From: Flavobacterium psychrophilum
GTDB taxonomy: Bacteria > Bacteroidota > Bacteroidia > Flavobacteriales > Flavobacteriaceae
DNA: 64,000 nt
Reading direction: 5' to 3'
NCBI GenBank assembly: GCA_945872245.1
Contig: CAMBZB010000007.1
Coordinates: 1-64,000, forward strand
In this document: piece by piece, positions 8,300 through 18,208 of the stretch
Numbering within the stretch: position 1 is the stretch's first letter
How the letters are laid out: the number at the start of each line of letters is the position of its first letter
Position numbers and translations under genes: made by a program
Notes under the pieces: model-generated
Told to the model about the DNA's origin: nothing
The model's database searches: none
The model's input: the letters and a program-made list of their open reading frames with translations, nothing else

Positions 8300-11058
8300 A
8301 TTTTCTCCTCAAAAGGGATATTCATATCTAGAATCTCATTCAACAACAAAACCATTTGTTCTAAATAATTATTCAGAGTATCATCTTCAATTACAGTAGT
8401 TTCTACTTTTCCCTCTTTAAAATTGAAAGGCAAAAAACCCGATTTTAAGTTTTTGAAAGAGATGATTCCGACCTCTACAGGCTTCCCTTTTGCTTCATTT
8501 TCATACATATAGGCATACGCTAAAATCTGAATTATTTTGTCGTTTTTGATGTCTTTTGTTAAGTCTTTCCATGATTTCAGGGTTATGCTCCCCTTTTCAA
8601 CTTTCCCCGTTTTATAATCGATTATTCTAATTTTTCCATCGCGTTCTTCAATTCGGTCAACTGAACCGCCGATTTTCACAGGAAATGGCAAACTGGGATG
8701 TTCTAGAATTCGTTCGAATCGCTGTTCCAATGCCAATATTTTTATGGCATCTCCATTTTTGATGCTTTCCAATTCCACTTTCAGAAAATTGGAAATATTG
8801 CGTTTGGCGACTTCAAAAGCAAGAAGATTTCGCCCTTTTTTGATTTCACCTTCTTTATAAACCAACTTGAATTGTCTCAATACTTCATCATCTAAAAGTT
8901 TGAAACAACTTAAAATAGCCCCTTCGGATAAAAATTTTCCAATAAAAGGCGTATACAAAACTTTCAGGGTTTCGTGGATGATTGTTCCCAAAGTATTTAG
9001 GGCAATGTTTTCCTCGACTTCCTCGACTTCACTGATGCGCAAAATCTTTTGAAAATAAAACTGTATGGGATTACGGATGTAACTTGTCAATGCCGATGGC
9101 GAAAATCCGTTTTCGGCAATTTCTTTCAAACGAACCATCACCGCTTCCGATTTTGGAATCACAATGGGCTGGTAAGCCGTTTCGGGTAAAACAGCATTAT
9201 AAATTTCATTAGTCAGTGTATGGTTTACTTGTTTTTCGACTTCCAATTGGGTAATGAAACGGCTTTTTTCACCAGCATCCAAACCTTCGCTTTCAGTATT
9301 GTAAAGCAAATAAATGTTTTTGGCACGCTGCAACAAGTGATAGAAATGATAGGTATAAATGGCGTCCTTTTCCTTGAAAGTGGGCAGCCCTAATTCTCTT
9401 TTCACATCATATGGAATAAACGAATTTTGTGATTTTCCTGCAGGTAATTTTCCCTCGTTCATCGAAGTGATAATCACAGTTTCGAAATCTAAAACGCGGC
9501 TTTCTAAAACGCCCATAATTTGCAATCCGTTCAAAGGCTCTCCTTCGAAGGACACTTCCGCCAAGTCGATTACTTGTTTGTAAATGGCATAAAGCGTTTC
9601 AATCTTGTCGATGTGTTCGTGGCTTGAATAATAATTAATCAGTTTGTTGATGACTTTGAAAATAGAATAAACAAAGGCCTTGGTGATTTTTTCTTCTTCG
9701 TTTTCGTTGCTTAAATTGGTTTTGATGTTTTGCAACAGGCTTGAAATGGTTTCCAAAACTGCAACCGAACCCTTTTCCCATTTTTGGAATAACAAAAGAA
9801 ACAAATCACTTGGATTTGGATTTAATTCCATCAATTTATGATGGGTGATAAACGTGTAATTGTTTTGATTGATGGTATTAACTAATACGTTAGTTTTTGC
9901 ATAAGGTTCGACCAAAGAATGCGTCAAGATGTCCAAGACATCTTTGTAATAAAACACATAATTTTTAGCATTTCTAGACAAGGTATTCGTGTGCATTTTG
10001 AACAATTTCGCAATCAAAATCTGTGCGGGATTATTCTTGCTCGAATAACCCATAGTAATATTTAATGCCCCAACACTTGACGGCAACGAATACAATAGTG
10101 GCACCAAGATATTTTCTTCCCCAAGAACGATGGCAACTTTGTCGAGCGGAACATCAGGATTAGCATTAATGATGTTTTCTATAATACTTCCGGCAATTTT
10201 GGCTTGACCAATGGTTTTTGGCGTGCCAATAATTTGGATATTTTTCGGTTGCGAAAAATCATTCACAATCCACTCAAAAGGATTGGACTTGTAATGCCTC
10301 CAGTTTTCTTTGAACCGTCGAACAAATAATCCTGCGTCATGAAACGGATCATTTAAAAAGGCCTGATCTATATCCCAATATATTGAAGCTTGATCCGAGG
10401 CCATTAAATGCTGAATTATTCTTTCTTCGGAGGTGTTCAGGGCGTTGAATCCAGCAAATACAAATTGTTTTTCCTTTAGGTTATCCGAAAAATGATTGAG
10501 ATTATTTACTGCTTCTCGATAAATCAGGCCTTGGTAGCCAATTCCTTTGTTCAGCAAATGATTGTAAAGTGATTGGTAATAATTGGGTAATAATTTCCAA
10601 AAATCGATATACTTTTCGAGTAATTGGGTTTTTTTTTCAACTTCAATTCCCCACTTTTTTATGTCCTCTATGTCCTTCAGATAAGAAAGTATATGATTAG
10701 GCTCCAGTAAATAGCGATCAATTTCGTTGAAATCTTGCAAAAGTGTTTTGGCCCAATTGGCAAAAAGTTCGAAAGACTGTTGGTTCGACTTTTCGGTAAA
10801 AGACAAATAAACTTCGTAGAATTCAAATAACAATTCTATTGAATCTATAGAGCGAATACTTGCAATATCCTGAATAAATTCTTCAATGCTAACAATATTT
10901 GGAGACAAGATATTAGTCTCAACTTGATTTTTTAAAGCTTCAATAAGGAATATTTTGGCACGCTTATTAGGCAGAACCACAATTGTATTGGATAGTTTTC
11001 CTGAATATTCAACCAGCAAGACTTGTGCGATTTTATCTAAAAAAGAATTGTTTGTCAT
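8296..11058 (-). CDS. AddB-like PD-(D/E)XK nuclease/helicase-fold protein
   Basis: A 920-residue protein resembling the Bacteroidetes AddB-like subunit of recombination nucleases. The N-terminal two thirds have a degenerate helicase-like fold (IVVLPNKRAKIFLIEAL, SMNEGKLP region), and the C-terminal PD-(D/E)XK nuclease has the core GGSVDRIEERDGKIRIIDYKTGK (Asp and Lys of the active site inside). Such proteins work with an AddA/UvrD-type helicase to process double-strand breaks, and one is encoded nearby at 13917-17066. The two are separated by ompA and the kbl pseudogene, all on the minus strand. The addB name is not given because the orthology is inferred. Confidence 0.85.
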   Translation of the reverse strand: MTNNSFLDKIAQVLLVEYSGKLSNTIVVLPNKRAKIFLIEALKNQVETNILSPNIVSIEEFIQDIASIRSIDSIELLFEFYEVYLSFTEKSNQQSFELFANWAKTLLQDFNEIDRYLLEPNHILSYLKDIEDIKKWGIEVEKKTQLLEKYIDFWKLLPNYYQSLYNHLLNKGIGYQGLIYREAVNNLNHFSDNLKEKQFVFAGFNALNTSEERIIQHLMASDQASIYWDIDQAFLNDPFHDAGLFVRRFKENWRHYKSNPFEWIVNDFSQPKNIQIIGTPKTIGQAKIAGSIIENIINANPDVPLDKVAIVLGEENILVPLLYSLPSSVGALNITMGYSSKNNPAQILIAKLFKMHTNTLSRNAKNYVFYYKDVLDILTHSLVEPYAKTNVLVNTINQNNYTFITHHKLMELNPNPSDLFLLLFQKWEKGSVAVLETISSLLQNIKTNLSNENEEEKITKAFVYSIFKVINKLINYYSSHEHIDKIETLYAIYKQVIDLAEVSFEGEPLNGLQIMGVLESRVLDFETVIITSMNEGKLPAGKSQNSFIPYDVKRELGLPTFKEKDAIYTYHFYHLLQRAKNIYLLYNTESEGLDAGEKSRFITQLEVEKQVNHTLTNEIYNAVLPETAYQPIVIPKSEAVMVRLKEIAENGFSPSALTSYIRNPIQFYFQKILRISEVEEVEENIALNTLGTIIHETLKVLYTPFIGKFLSEGAILSCFKLLDDEVLRQFKLVYKEGEIKKGRNLLAFEVAKRNISNFLKVELESIKNGDAIKILALEQRFERILEHPSLPFPVKIGGSVDRIEERDGKIRIIDYKTGKVEKGSITLKSWKDLTKDIKNDKIIQILAYAYMYENEAKGKPVEVGIISFKNLKSGFLPFNFKEGKVETTVIEDDTLNNYLEQMVLLLNEILDMNIPFEEKI

Positions 11059-11072
11059 TTTATAAATATAAA

Positions 11073-11100
11073 AAAACGCCCCGATAAATCGAGGCGTTTT
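11073..11100 (-). terminator. Intrinsic terminator after the OmpA gene
   Basis: Stem AAAACGCC/GGCGTTTT with an inner CGAT/ATCG pairing and one C-A mismatch. On the minus strand it is followed by a run of T residues. It lies 20 bases beyond the OmpA stop and before the nuclease gene, so the two genes are transcribed separately. Confidence 0.85.
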
Positions 11101-11120
11101 AATTTTTTTTTAAAGAGAAA

Positions 11121-12554
11121 TTATTTTTTCACTTTCACTTCAGTTCTTCTGTTTTCAGCTTTACCTTTAGCAGTTGCGTTAGTTGCTACTGGAGCAGTTT
11201 CACCAAAACCTACAGCCTCTAAATTATCTCCATTAACCCCTCTTTGAATCAAAGCTTGTTTTACAACATTGGCTCTTTCATCAGAAAGTTTTTGGTTATA
11301 GGCATTCGAACCATCGCTATCAGTATGACCTTCTACACTGAATTTAGCAGTAGGATATCCTTTAAGGATATTTGAAATTAAGTCTAATGATTCAGCAACA
11401 TGATCTACTTTTAGTGTACTTGTACCTGAATTAAAGTATACTGATTTAGCTTGAATTTTAAGATTATCCAACTCTTCAGAAGTTACTTCAGGACAACCGT
11501 TGTTTGCAACTGTACCTTTTACCGCTGGACATTTATCGTCTTTATCTAAAACGCTGTCTCCATCAGTGTCAGGCCAAGGGCAACCAGCATTTTCTTTTGG
11601 ACCTTTAGCTCTTGGACATTTATCAGATAAATCGGTAACACCATCGCCATCAGTGTCAGGACAACCTTTAAAAGCAGCTAGACCAAATACATCTGGACAA
11701 GCATCATCTTTATCGGCAATACCATCACCGTCAGAATCTGGACATCCATTCAAAGCAGCTAAACCAGCAATTTCAGGACAATCATCACTTCCGTCAATAA
11801 TTCCATCCCCATCAGTATCAGGACACCCATTGAATTGTTTTAGACCCGCAACTTCTGGACAAGCATCACGTTTGTCATAAATTCCATCACCATCTGTATC
11901 TTTTCCACCAAATTTGAAAATAATACCTGCTGTATGTTGGAAATGTGAAGGAGAATCTATATTTCCTGATTTATTAATATCAACACCAGTACCTATAGCT
12001 TCAGATATTTTGAAAGTAGTTTCTAAAGCTAAACCAACATTTTCAGTAAACCAAAGAGTTAACCCGGCACCAGCATTCAAAGTCCCATAACTATTGTTTC
12101 CTAAGAAAGTATAGCCCCCTCCAACATGTAAAGAAGGATCAATAACTTTAGATTTAATCATGTTCATAAAGCTATATTTAACAATTCCATCCACAGCATA
12201 ATACATCAAATCCCCTGGATTTGTTATTGCTACATCTGTGTGACCCGGTCCTATCCAATAGGCAAATTTGTCTATTTTATTTAGAGAACCCTGGATTCCA
12301 AAACAGAACCCGTCTCCCACATACTTGGAAAGACCAATATACGATACTGAAGGAAGTATATTCCAGCTTTCTTTTACTTTAAAAGGTTTTGTAAGGTGAT
12401 CCTGGATATTACCAGGTCTATTACTGGCAGTAGCTCTAGTATCCACGGCGTTAACACCAAAAGAAATCGCCCATTGGTTATTTTCGTCTTGTGCGTGAGA
12501 GCTTAAACCCGTCATCATCAGTACAGCAAATAAAATTTTGTTAAGATGTTTCAT
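11121..12554 (-). CDS. OmpA-family outer membrane protein with thrombospondin type 3 repeats
   Basis: A 477-residue protein. The signal peptide [22 protein letters not shown] (cleavage after AQ) is followed by an N-terminal beta-barrel of about 190 residues. Residues about 215-345 hold five calcium-binding thrombospondin type 3-like repeats of the form DTDGDGIxDxxDxCP. The C-terminal OmpA peptidoglycan-binding domain (about 360-477) has [15 protein letters not shown] and [10 protein letters not shown]. This is a classic Bacteroidetes envelope protein tying outer membrane to peptidoglycan. A consensus promoter precedes it and an intrinsic terminator follows, so it is a single-gene unit, probably well expressed. 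Confidence 0.95.
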   Translation of the reverse strand: MKHLNKILFAVLMMTGLSSHAQDENNQWAISFGVNAVDTRATASNRPGNIQDHLTKPFKVKESWNILPSVSYIGLSKYVGDGFCFGIQGSLNKIDKFAYWIGPGHTDVAITNPGDLMYYAVDGIVKYSFMNMIKSKVIDPSLHVGGGYTFLGNNSYGTLNAGAGLTLWFTENVGLALETTFKISEAIGTGVDINKSGNIDSPSHFQHTAGIIFKFGGKDTDGDGIYDKRDACPEVAGLKQFNGCPDTDGDGIIDGSDDCPEIAGLAALNGCPDSDGDGIADKDDACPDVFGLAAFKGCPDTDGDGVTDLSDKCPRAKGPKENAGCPWPDTDGDSVLDKDDKCPAVKGTVANNGCPEVTSEELDNLKIQAKSVYFNSGTSTLKVDHVAESLDLISNILKGYPTAKFSVEGHTDSDGSNAYNQKLSDERANVVKQALIQRGVNGDNLEAVGFGETAPVATNATAKGKAENRRTEVKVKK

Positions 12555-12588
12555 GTTATTTTTTAAATTTAGTTTAATTAATCAATTA

Positions 12589-12619
12589 CAAATATAGTAC
12601 GTAATTTTTTAACTACAAA
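12589..12619 (-). promoter_or_regulatory. Consensus Bacteroidetes promoter for the OmpA gene
   Basis: The minus strand carries TTTG (12616-12619), a 19-base spacer and TATATTTG (12589-12596). This is an exact match to the Bacteroidetes sigma-ABfr type promoter (TTTG, N19, TAnnTTTG). It lies 34 bases before the OmpA start codon and is the best promoter seen in the window. Confidence 0.85.
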
Positions 12620-12659
12620 ATAAAATGTTAAAATCACTTGGTAAGCAACGAATTTCTTT

Positions 12660-13853
12660 CTAAATGACCATTAAAACCTTCCCTGCTTCGACAAAAGCCT
12701 CATATACTTTGTCCAAATGTTGTTTTGAATGAGCCGATGATAATTGAACTCTTATTCTTGCTTTGTCTTTTGGAACAACAGGAAAAAAGAACCCAATGAC
12801 ATAGATTCCTTTCTTCAAAAGTTCATTTGCCATAGTTTGTGCCAACTTTGCATCATAGAGCATCACAGTGACAATTGCAGAATCGCCCTCGATAATGTCA
12901 AAGCCTGCTTTTTTCATTCCAGCCTTGAAATAATTAGTATTCCATTCGAGTTTATCCCTAAGTGCTGTATCCTTTTCTAACAATTAGAAAACTTTTATAG
13001 AAGCCCCGACAATTGCAGGTGCTAATGAGTTTGAAAACAGATAAGGTCTGGAACGTTGACGCAATAATTCTATAATTTCTTTTTTGGCAGTTGTATAGCC
13101 TCCCATAGCGCAACCCATTGCTTTTACTAATGTTCCAGTGATTATATCGACTCTTCCCATTACGCCTTTTGCCTCGAGCGTACCTCTTCCTGTTGTACCT
13201 ATTAATCCTGCAGCGTGGAATTCATCAACCATTACCATTGCAACATATTTATCGGCTAAATCACAAATTTTATCCAATGGCGCAACAATACCATCCAATG
13301 AAATAACACCGTCAGTTACAATTAACTTGAAATGAGCTCCAAGTTCGTTCGCTCTAATGAGTTGTAGTTCCAAATCTTCCATATTGCTATTTTCATAGCG
13401 ATAGCGAGCCGCTTTGCACAATCGGATTCCGTCAACAATGGAGGCGTGATTTAAAGTATCCGAAATTATGGCGTCATTTTCGTTTAATAAGGGTTCGAAA
13501 ACACCCCCATTGGCATCAAAAGCTGCCGCATATAAAATGGTGTCTTCGGTTCCATAAAAATCGGAAATCTTTTTTTCTAATATCTTGTGAATATCTTGTG
13601 TTCCACAAATAAAGCGAACGGAGGACATTCAAAAACCGTGTGTGTCCATTGTATCCTTAGCAGCTTGAATCACTTCGGGGTGTGAGGACAGCCCAAGATA
13701 ATTATTGGAACAAAAATTCAGGACTTTTTCTCCTGTCGAAATAGTAATTTCTGCCCCTTGTGGCGAAGTGATAATTCTCTCTGTTTTAAAAATGCCGTTC
13801 TCTTCGATACTTTGGAGTTCGGATTGCAGGTGTTCTTTTATTTTCCCGTACAT
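12660..13853 (-). pseudogene. kbl: Glycine C-acetyltransferase (2-amino-3-ketobutyrate CoA ligase), two nonsense codons
   Basis: One frame of exactly 397 codons aligns end to end with Kbl but is broken by TGA at codon 75 (13629-13631) and TAA at codon 290 (12984-12986). There are no indels. Kbl is a PLP enzyme converting 2-amino-3-ketobutyrate plus CoA to glycine and acetyl-CoA, after threonine dehydrogenase. From the family consensus I recall, codon 75 should be Gly (THGFG-MSSVRF) and codon 290 Glu (KVFE-LLEKD), each one G-to-T change. The PLP lysine is retained (codon 244), but its surroundings read [12 protein letters not shown] instead of TLGKALGGAxGG, and DECHA is DEFHA. This looks like genuine decay rather than recoding. 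The tdh partner at 52905-53150 is also a remnant. Confidence 0.93.
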
Positions 13854-13916
13854 TTTTAGAGTTATAAGGTTAATAGATTGGCTTTTTCCTAAGAAGACAC
13901 AAAGCCGTAACGATTT

Positions 13917-16900
13917 CTATAAATTTACAACATTAATTGTTGTGCCAATATAAACAAGTGCTTTTTTCATGACCTTAAAACCCATCAATTCAATGGCTTT
14001 TTGATACGTTTCCAGTTGTAATTGATATTTACTGTTATGTGCCCCCGTTTTATAATCCAATAAAAAAACTTCCTTGTTCTTGGTCAAAACCATTCGGTCT
14101 GGTTTGATGGTTTTTCCTTGTTTTTGAATAATTGTTTGTTCATTCAATACTTCGTTTCCTTCGAAAAAATAGTTTGAAAGTTCCGAATGATTGACAATTT
14201 CTTGAATGGTTTTGCAAACCAAATCCTTTTGATTCACTGTAATTAATCCAGTTTCTACAGCTTTTGTAATGGCCAAATCTATATCGCTTTTGGTTTTTAC
14301 AAAAGACAGAATCTCGTGTACCACATTCCCGTATTCTATGGCTTCCTGTTGATGCGTTCCCCACATTAATGCTTCTCTTTGTGCGATTTTTATGTTTTTT
14401 GGATCCAAAATTCCTGAAACTATAGGAATGATTTTCAAAGCATCGACGTGTTTTTTCTCGGCTGACAATTTGGTAGGATTTCCAAATTCATATTCGAATT
14501 TATCTTCTTCAAATTGTTCCTTGTTGACTAAATAATTGACAAAAAAGGTGGACATATTGTTCTTTTTCGCAACACCTTTGGCATCTAAATTCATACTCGA
14601 AATCACATACAATTGTTCTTCGGCTCGAGTCAATGCCACATATAAAATATTAACATTATCCAATAATTCTTCTTGGGATTTTTGGACATAAATTGATTTT
14701 GCTTTCTCACCAAAACCTTCAACCGCTTTGCTATTGTCAACTAGGACTTTAGGTAGTCCGAAATTTTCCGTTTCTGTGTCAATCCATAATTTATTTTTTG
14801 GACTGCGGCCGTAATCTTCATCTGCAAAAGGCATAATTACAATCGGAAATTCTAATCCTTTAGAAGTATGAATGGTCATTATCCGAACCGCGTTGTTTCC
14901 TTCGGGTGATGGAATGCTAAATTTCTCTGAATTTTTGTCCCAGAAATTCAAAAAATCAGAAATACCGGCTTGATTCCGAATATCTCGTTCGAGAACGATA
15001 TCCATAAAATACTGAACGTAAGCATTACTTTTTGTAGGATTGAGGAATTTAGAAACAATAATCTCAACCGCTTCATACAAAGACTTTTTTCTGATGTTTT
15101 GAAAAGACAAACTCACAGCAAAACTCTCCAGCCAGTTTTCAAAATCCGTTTCATTTGGATACCCCATCCCTTGTGCAATAAAATCGTGAACAGGCAATTT
15201 ATCTTGGCTACTTTGTGCGAAATAGTGCAAGAAATTGGCCTTTGATTCTTTGTCAGAATTATTTTTTAAGTACTTTAATAAATAGATTATAAACCGAACT
15301 TCGGTGGCGTTTTTTATCATCAATGTTTCAGAAGACAAAAGTGGAATCCCTTGCTCTGTCAAATAATTGGCAACGGCAATTCCTTGTTTTCGTTTTCTAG
15401 TCAGAATAACAATGTCCTTGTATTCAAAACCTTGCTTTACCACTTTTTGAATGGTATTTAAAGTTGCCAAAACATACAAATCTGTTTTGTCTAATGCATC
15501 TTCTTCGTCTTCGCTGTTTTCCGCTTTTGGAATAAAAGAAATATTCACGTAACCACCTATTTTTTCGTTACCTATTTGATGGCTGTGATTCTCGTATAAA
15601 TCTTTGTAATCTAAGTGCTCAAATTCATTGGACAACAATTTAAAAAACTCATTATTGAACTCGATTATTTGAGAATAAGAACGGTAATTTTTGTCTAAAT
15701 GAAAGGGTTTTTTATCGGGATTGTTGAACGGATTATGGTCTTTACTCAATTCTATAAACTGTTCGGCTTTACCACCGCGCCAACGATAAATGGATTGCTT
15801 CGGGTCGCCCACAATCATCAAAGTTCCTTTTTCTCCGTCAAATTCGCTCGATGTAGCGTTGTCAATAAGCGGAATAAGATTTTGCCATTGCATTTCGGAA
15901 GTGTCCTGAAATTCATCGATAAAAAAATGACGGTAGCGTTCACCTAATCTTTCATAAATAAATGGAGCTGGTTGGTTTTGAATTTCCCGATGAATGATAG
16001 TATTAAATTCTGAAATAGAAAGCACGTTTTGTTCTTCCTTAATTTTGGCTAATTCATTGCTGACGGTGTTTAACAACGATAAAGGTGTAATATTTTTCAG
16101 GAATGCTTTGTAGAAATCACGTTTTTCGAAGTTCTTATAAACTTTGTCGAGAATTTGCAGTAATTCCGGGATTATAGTCTCAATTAAAGCACCGTCTTTG
16201 GCGGTTTTATTGATTTTTATATCTTCGGTTTCGTGGTAGGTTTTGTTTTTTGGATTGAATTTTCCCTCTTGAACACTTTGCAAATGTTTAGGAAAATAAG
16301 ATCCTGAAAAGGATTTGTTGTCAATTCCGTTTTTCTCAATTAACATCAATGCACTTTCGGCGAATGCTACATTTTCATTTTCCAAAACTTGACAGGCTTC
16401 GACCAGTGTTTTTTTTATTTCGACAAATTCAGTGATGGATTTGTCTTGAAAATGGGCGATTTCATTTCGATCGTTTTCATTGAGAACCAAACGACCGGTT
16501 TCGAGAATTTCATGGGAAATGTCCCAAGATTTGTCGTCATCTGTTTTTTCCATCGTGAAATCGATGAGCAATTTGGTCAGCGTTTCGTCTTCTCCAGCTT
16601 GTGCAATGATGGCATCGACGGCTTCAATGAGCAAATTTTCGGTATCTAAGGTCACTTCAAAAGTCATTGGCAAACCTAAATCGTGGGCAAAAGCACGAAT
16701 GACTTTGTGGGTAAATTTGTCGATGGTTGAAATATCAAAAGCGGCATAATTATGAATGATGTGCTTGATGATTTGTTGCGATTTATTTTTGATTTGGATG
16801 ATGGAAAGCTCGGTTTCTATAGCCAAATGCTGCATTAAATCCTGTGCTTTTTCGCTTGGATTGTCTTTTGAAAACTCAGACAAACTGCCCACGATTCTGC

Positions 16901-17066
16901 TTTTCATTTCATGAACCGCTTTGTTGGTAAACGTAATAGCGAGAATGTTGCGATAAGCATCATTTTTAGGAGCAACGAGGATGATTTTTAGGTATTCTTT
17001 GACAAGTGTATAAGTTTTTCCAGAACCTGCCGATGCGTCATATATGGAGAATGAAGGTCTTTGCAT
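13917..17066 (-). CDS. AddA-like UvrD-family helicase/nuclease
   Basis: A 1049-residue protein beginning MQRPSFSIYDASAGSGKTYT. Walker A is ASAGSGKT (about residues 10-17), followed by ITFTNKAVHEMK (motif Ia), a DEFQDTSEMQW Walker B, GDPKQSIYRWRGG (motif III), TIHTSKGLEFP (motif V) and YVALTRAEEQLY (motif VI). A C-terminal RecB-type nuclease core is visible (DRMVLTKNKEVFLLDYKTG). It is the likely partner of the nuclease at 8296-11058 in double-strand break repair. The start at 17066 is preferred over 17183, because the upstream 39 residues run through a structured intergenic repeat and have no counterpart. Confidence 0.9.
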   Translation of the reverse strand: MQRPSFSIYDASAGSGKTYTLVKEYLKIILVAPKNDAYRNILAITFTNKAVHEMKSRIVGSLSEFSKDNPSEKAQDLMQHLAIETELSIIQIKNKSQQIIKHIIHNYAAFDISTIDKFTHKVIRAFAHDLGLPMTFEVTLDTENLLIEAVDAIIAQAGEDETLTKLLIDFTMEKTDDDKSWDISHEILETGRLVLNENDRNEIAHFQDKSITEFVEIKKTLVEACQVLENENVAFAESALMLIEKNGIDNKSFSGSYFPKHLQSVQEGKFNPKNKTYHETEDIKINKTAKDGALIETIIPELLQILDKVYKNFEKRDFYKAFLKNITPLSLLNTVSNELAKIKEEQNVLSISEFNTIIHREIQNQPAPFIYERLGERYRHFFIDEFQDTSEMQWQNLIPLIDNATSSEFDGEKGTLMIVGDPKQSIYRWRGGKAEQFIELSKDHNPFNNPDKKPFHLDKNYRSYSQIIEFNNEFFKLLSNEFEHLDYKDLYENHSHQIGNEKIGGYVNISFIPKAENSEDEEDALDKTDLYVLATLNTIQKVVKQGFEYKDIVILTRKRKQGIAVANYLTEQGIPLLSSETLMIKNATEVRFIIYLLKYLKNNSDKESKANFLHYFAQSSQDKLPVHDFIAQGMGYPNETDFENWLESFAVSLSFQNIRKKSLYEAVEIIVSKFLNPTKSNAYVQYFMDIVLERDIRNQAGISDFLNFWDKNSEKFSIPSPEGNNAVRIMTIHTSKGLEFPIVIMPFADEDYGRSPKNKLWIDTETENFGLPKVLVDNSKAVEGFGEKAKSIYVQKSQEELLDNVNILYVALTRAEEQLYVISSMNLDAKGVAKKNNMSTFFVNYLVNKEQFEEDKFEYEFGNPTKLSAEKKHVDALKIIPIVSGILDPKNIKIAQREALMWGTHQQEAIEYGNVVHEILSFVKTKSDIDLAITKAVETGLITVNQKDLVCKTIQEIVNHSELSNYFFEGNEVLNEQTIIQKQGKTIKPDRMVLTKNKEVFLLDYKTGAHNSKYQLQLETYQKAIELMGFKVMKKALVYIGTTINVVNL

Positions 17067-17085
17067 ATTATCTGATTTTAACACC

Positions 17086-17172
17086 GAAGCCTTAGCCCCG
17101 ATTGAAGTGAAAATCCTTTTATCACGCTTTTTAGCGTGATAAAAGATTGTAACGGAAAGCGGGAAATAGCTC
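17086..17172. repeat. Structured intergenic element, REP-like
   Basis: A central perfect 12-bp hairpin CTTTTATCACGC/GCGTGATAAAAG (loop TTTTTA, about 17116-17145) is nested between TAGCCCCGATTGAAGTG on the left and AACGGAAAGCGGGAAATAGC on the right. I recall similar arms around variable hairpins as a dispersed element in Flavobacterium genomes, but only one copy is visible here. It lies between the helicase and superoxide dismutase genes. Confidence 0.6.
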
Positions 17173-17267
17173 ATGATTGCCACGTTCCTCGCAATTACAA
17201 TTTACACTATCAATTTATTTAATAAAAATATAACGAAATAGAATTTCTAATTCCAAAGTTAAATGTT

Positions 17268-17275
17268 TAATTTTG
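17268..17275 (+). promoter_or_regulatory. Candidate -7 element for superoxide dismutase
   Basis: TAATTTTG matches TAnnTTTG, 35 bases before the dismutase ATG. No convincing -33 TTTG is seen at the normal spacing, so confidence is limited. Confidence 0.4.
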
Positions 17276-17310
17276 AATAAAATATTTATAAATCATTAAA
17301 CACCTATAAA

Positions 17311-17916
17311 ATGGCTTTTGAATTACCACAATTACCTTATGCGCATGACGCATTAGAACCTTATATTGATGCGCGCACGATGGAAATCCATCACACAAAA
17401 CATCATAATGCTTATATCACGAATGTTAATGCTGCTATTGCGGGAACGGATTTAGAAGGTAAAAGTATCGAGGATATTTTGAAAAATCTAGATATGAAAA
17501 ACATGGCTGTTCGTAATAATGGCGGTGGACATTTCAATCACAGTTTGTTTTGGACGATTATGTCTCCAAACGGTGGCGGACTTCCAACAGGAGAATTATT
17601 GGCCGCGATTGAAAGCGCTTTTGGAACATTTGAGTCTTTTAAAACTGCTTTTTCAAAAGCTGGAATCACCCAGTTTGGTTCAGGATGGGCTTGGCTTTGT
17701 GTAAAAGAAAGTAAACTTGAAGTTTGTGGAACGCCAAACCAAGACAATACTTTAATGCCTGGAATAGGTTGTGGAGGAACTCCAATTCTTGGGATGGATG
17801 TTTGGGAGCATGCTTATTATTTGCATTATCAAAACAGAAGACCAGATTATGTTGAAGCTTTCTTTAACGTGATTAATTGGGCTGAAGTTTCAAGACGATA
17901 CGATTTAGCGAAATAG
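17311..17916 (+). CDS. sodA: Superoxide dismutase, Fe/Mn family
   Basis: A 201-residue cytoplasmic enzyme that converts superoxide to hydrogen peroxide and oxygen. The metal ligands are visible: His27 (EIHHTKH), His77 ([10 protein letters not shown]), Asp in [10 protein letters not shown] and the His of the same motif. Bacteroidetes enzymes of this family can use iron or manganese, so the metal is not decided here and the symbol is by convention. No signal peptide. It is a single gene, with the structured element 17086-17172 upstream and a strong hairpin terminator at 18049-18078 downstream. Confidence 0.95.
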   Translation: MAFELPQLPYAHDALEPYIDARTMEIHHTKHHNAYITNVNAAIAGTDLEGKSIEDILKNLDMKNMAVRNNGGGHFNHSLFWTIMSPNGGGLPTGELLAAIESAFGTFESFKTAFSKAGITQFGSGWAWLCVKESKLEVCGTPNQDNTLMPGIGCGGTPILGMDVWEHAYYLHYQNRRPDYVEAFFNVINWAEVSRRYDLAK

Positions 17917-18048
17917 TCTTTTTTAAGAAAATAGACTTTTAGATGATAGGCGAATAGACTGAAAAGTTTGTTCGTCTATTTTTTTTTGACTTTTGATTCT
18001 GCCCGTTGTTAAATGCTTTCTGCAATTTTTTTTTGACTTTATTCCAAT

Positions 18049-18078
18049 AAAAAAGGTGAAATTGCTTTCACCTTTTTT
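18049..18078. terminator. Bidirectional terminator between sod and purF
   Basis: A perfect inverted repeat, six A residues plus GGTGAAA (18049-18061), loop TTGC, then TTTCACC plus six T residues (18066-18078). It serves convergent sod (+) and purF (-). A second T-rich stretch at 17976-17985 after sod may help. Confidence 0.85.
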
Positions 18079-18208
18079 GCCCCAAATCTACCATAAACTT
18101 AACCTACTAATATTATGGTGAATCAAAGATAGACACGTAATCCGCTTTCATGAAATATATTAGATGAAATACATTAATAGTCGATGAAATGCTTAAATGG
18201 AAATTATT

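Noticed and set aside
11500..11880. Plus-strand frame with repeated Ser/Pro-rich units
   Set aside because: It is the reverse complement of the thrombospondin type 3 repeats in the OmpA gene, which explains its periodicity.
13629..13631. TGA in kbl as a selenocysteine or programmed recoding site
   Set aside because: A second stop (TAA) occurs later, active-site residues are also altered, Gly is expected at this position, and no recoding structure is apparent.
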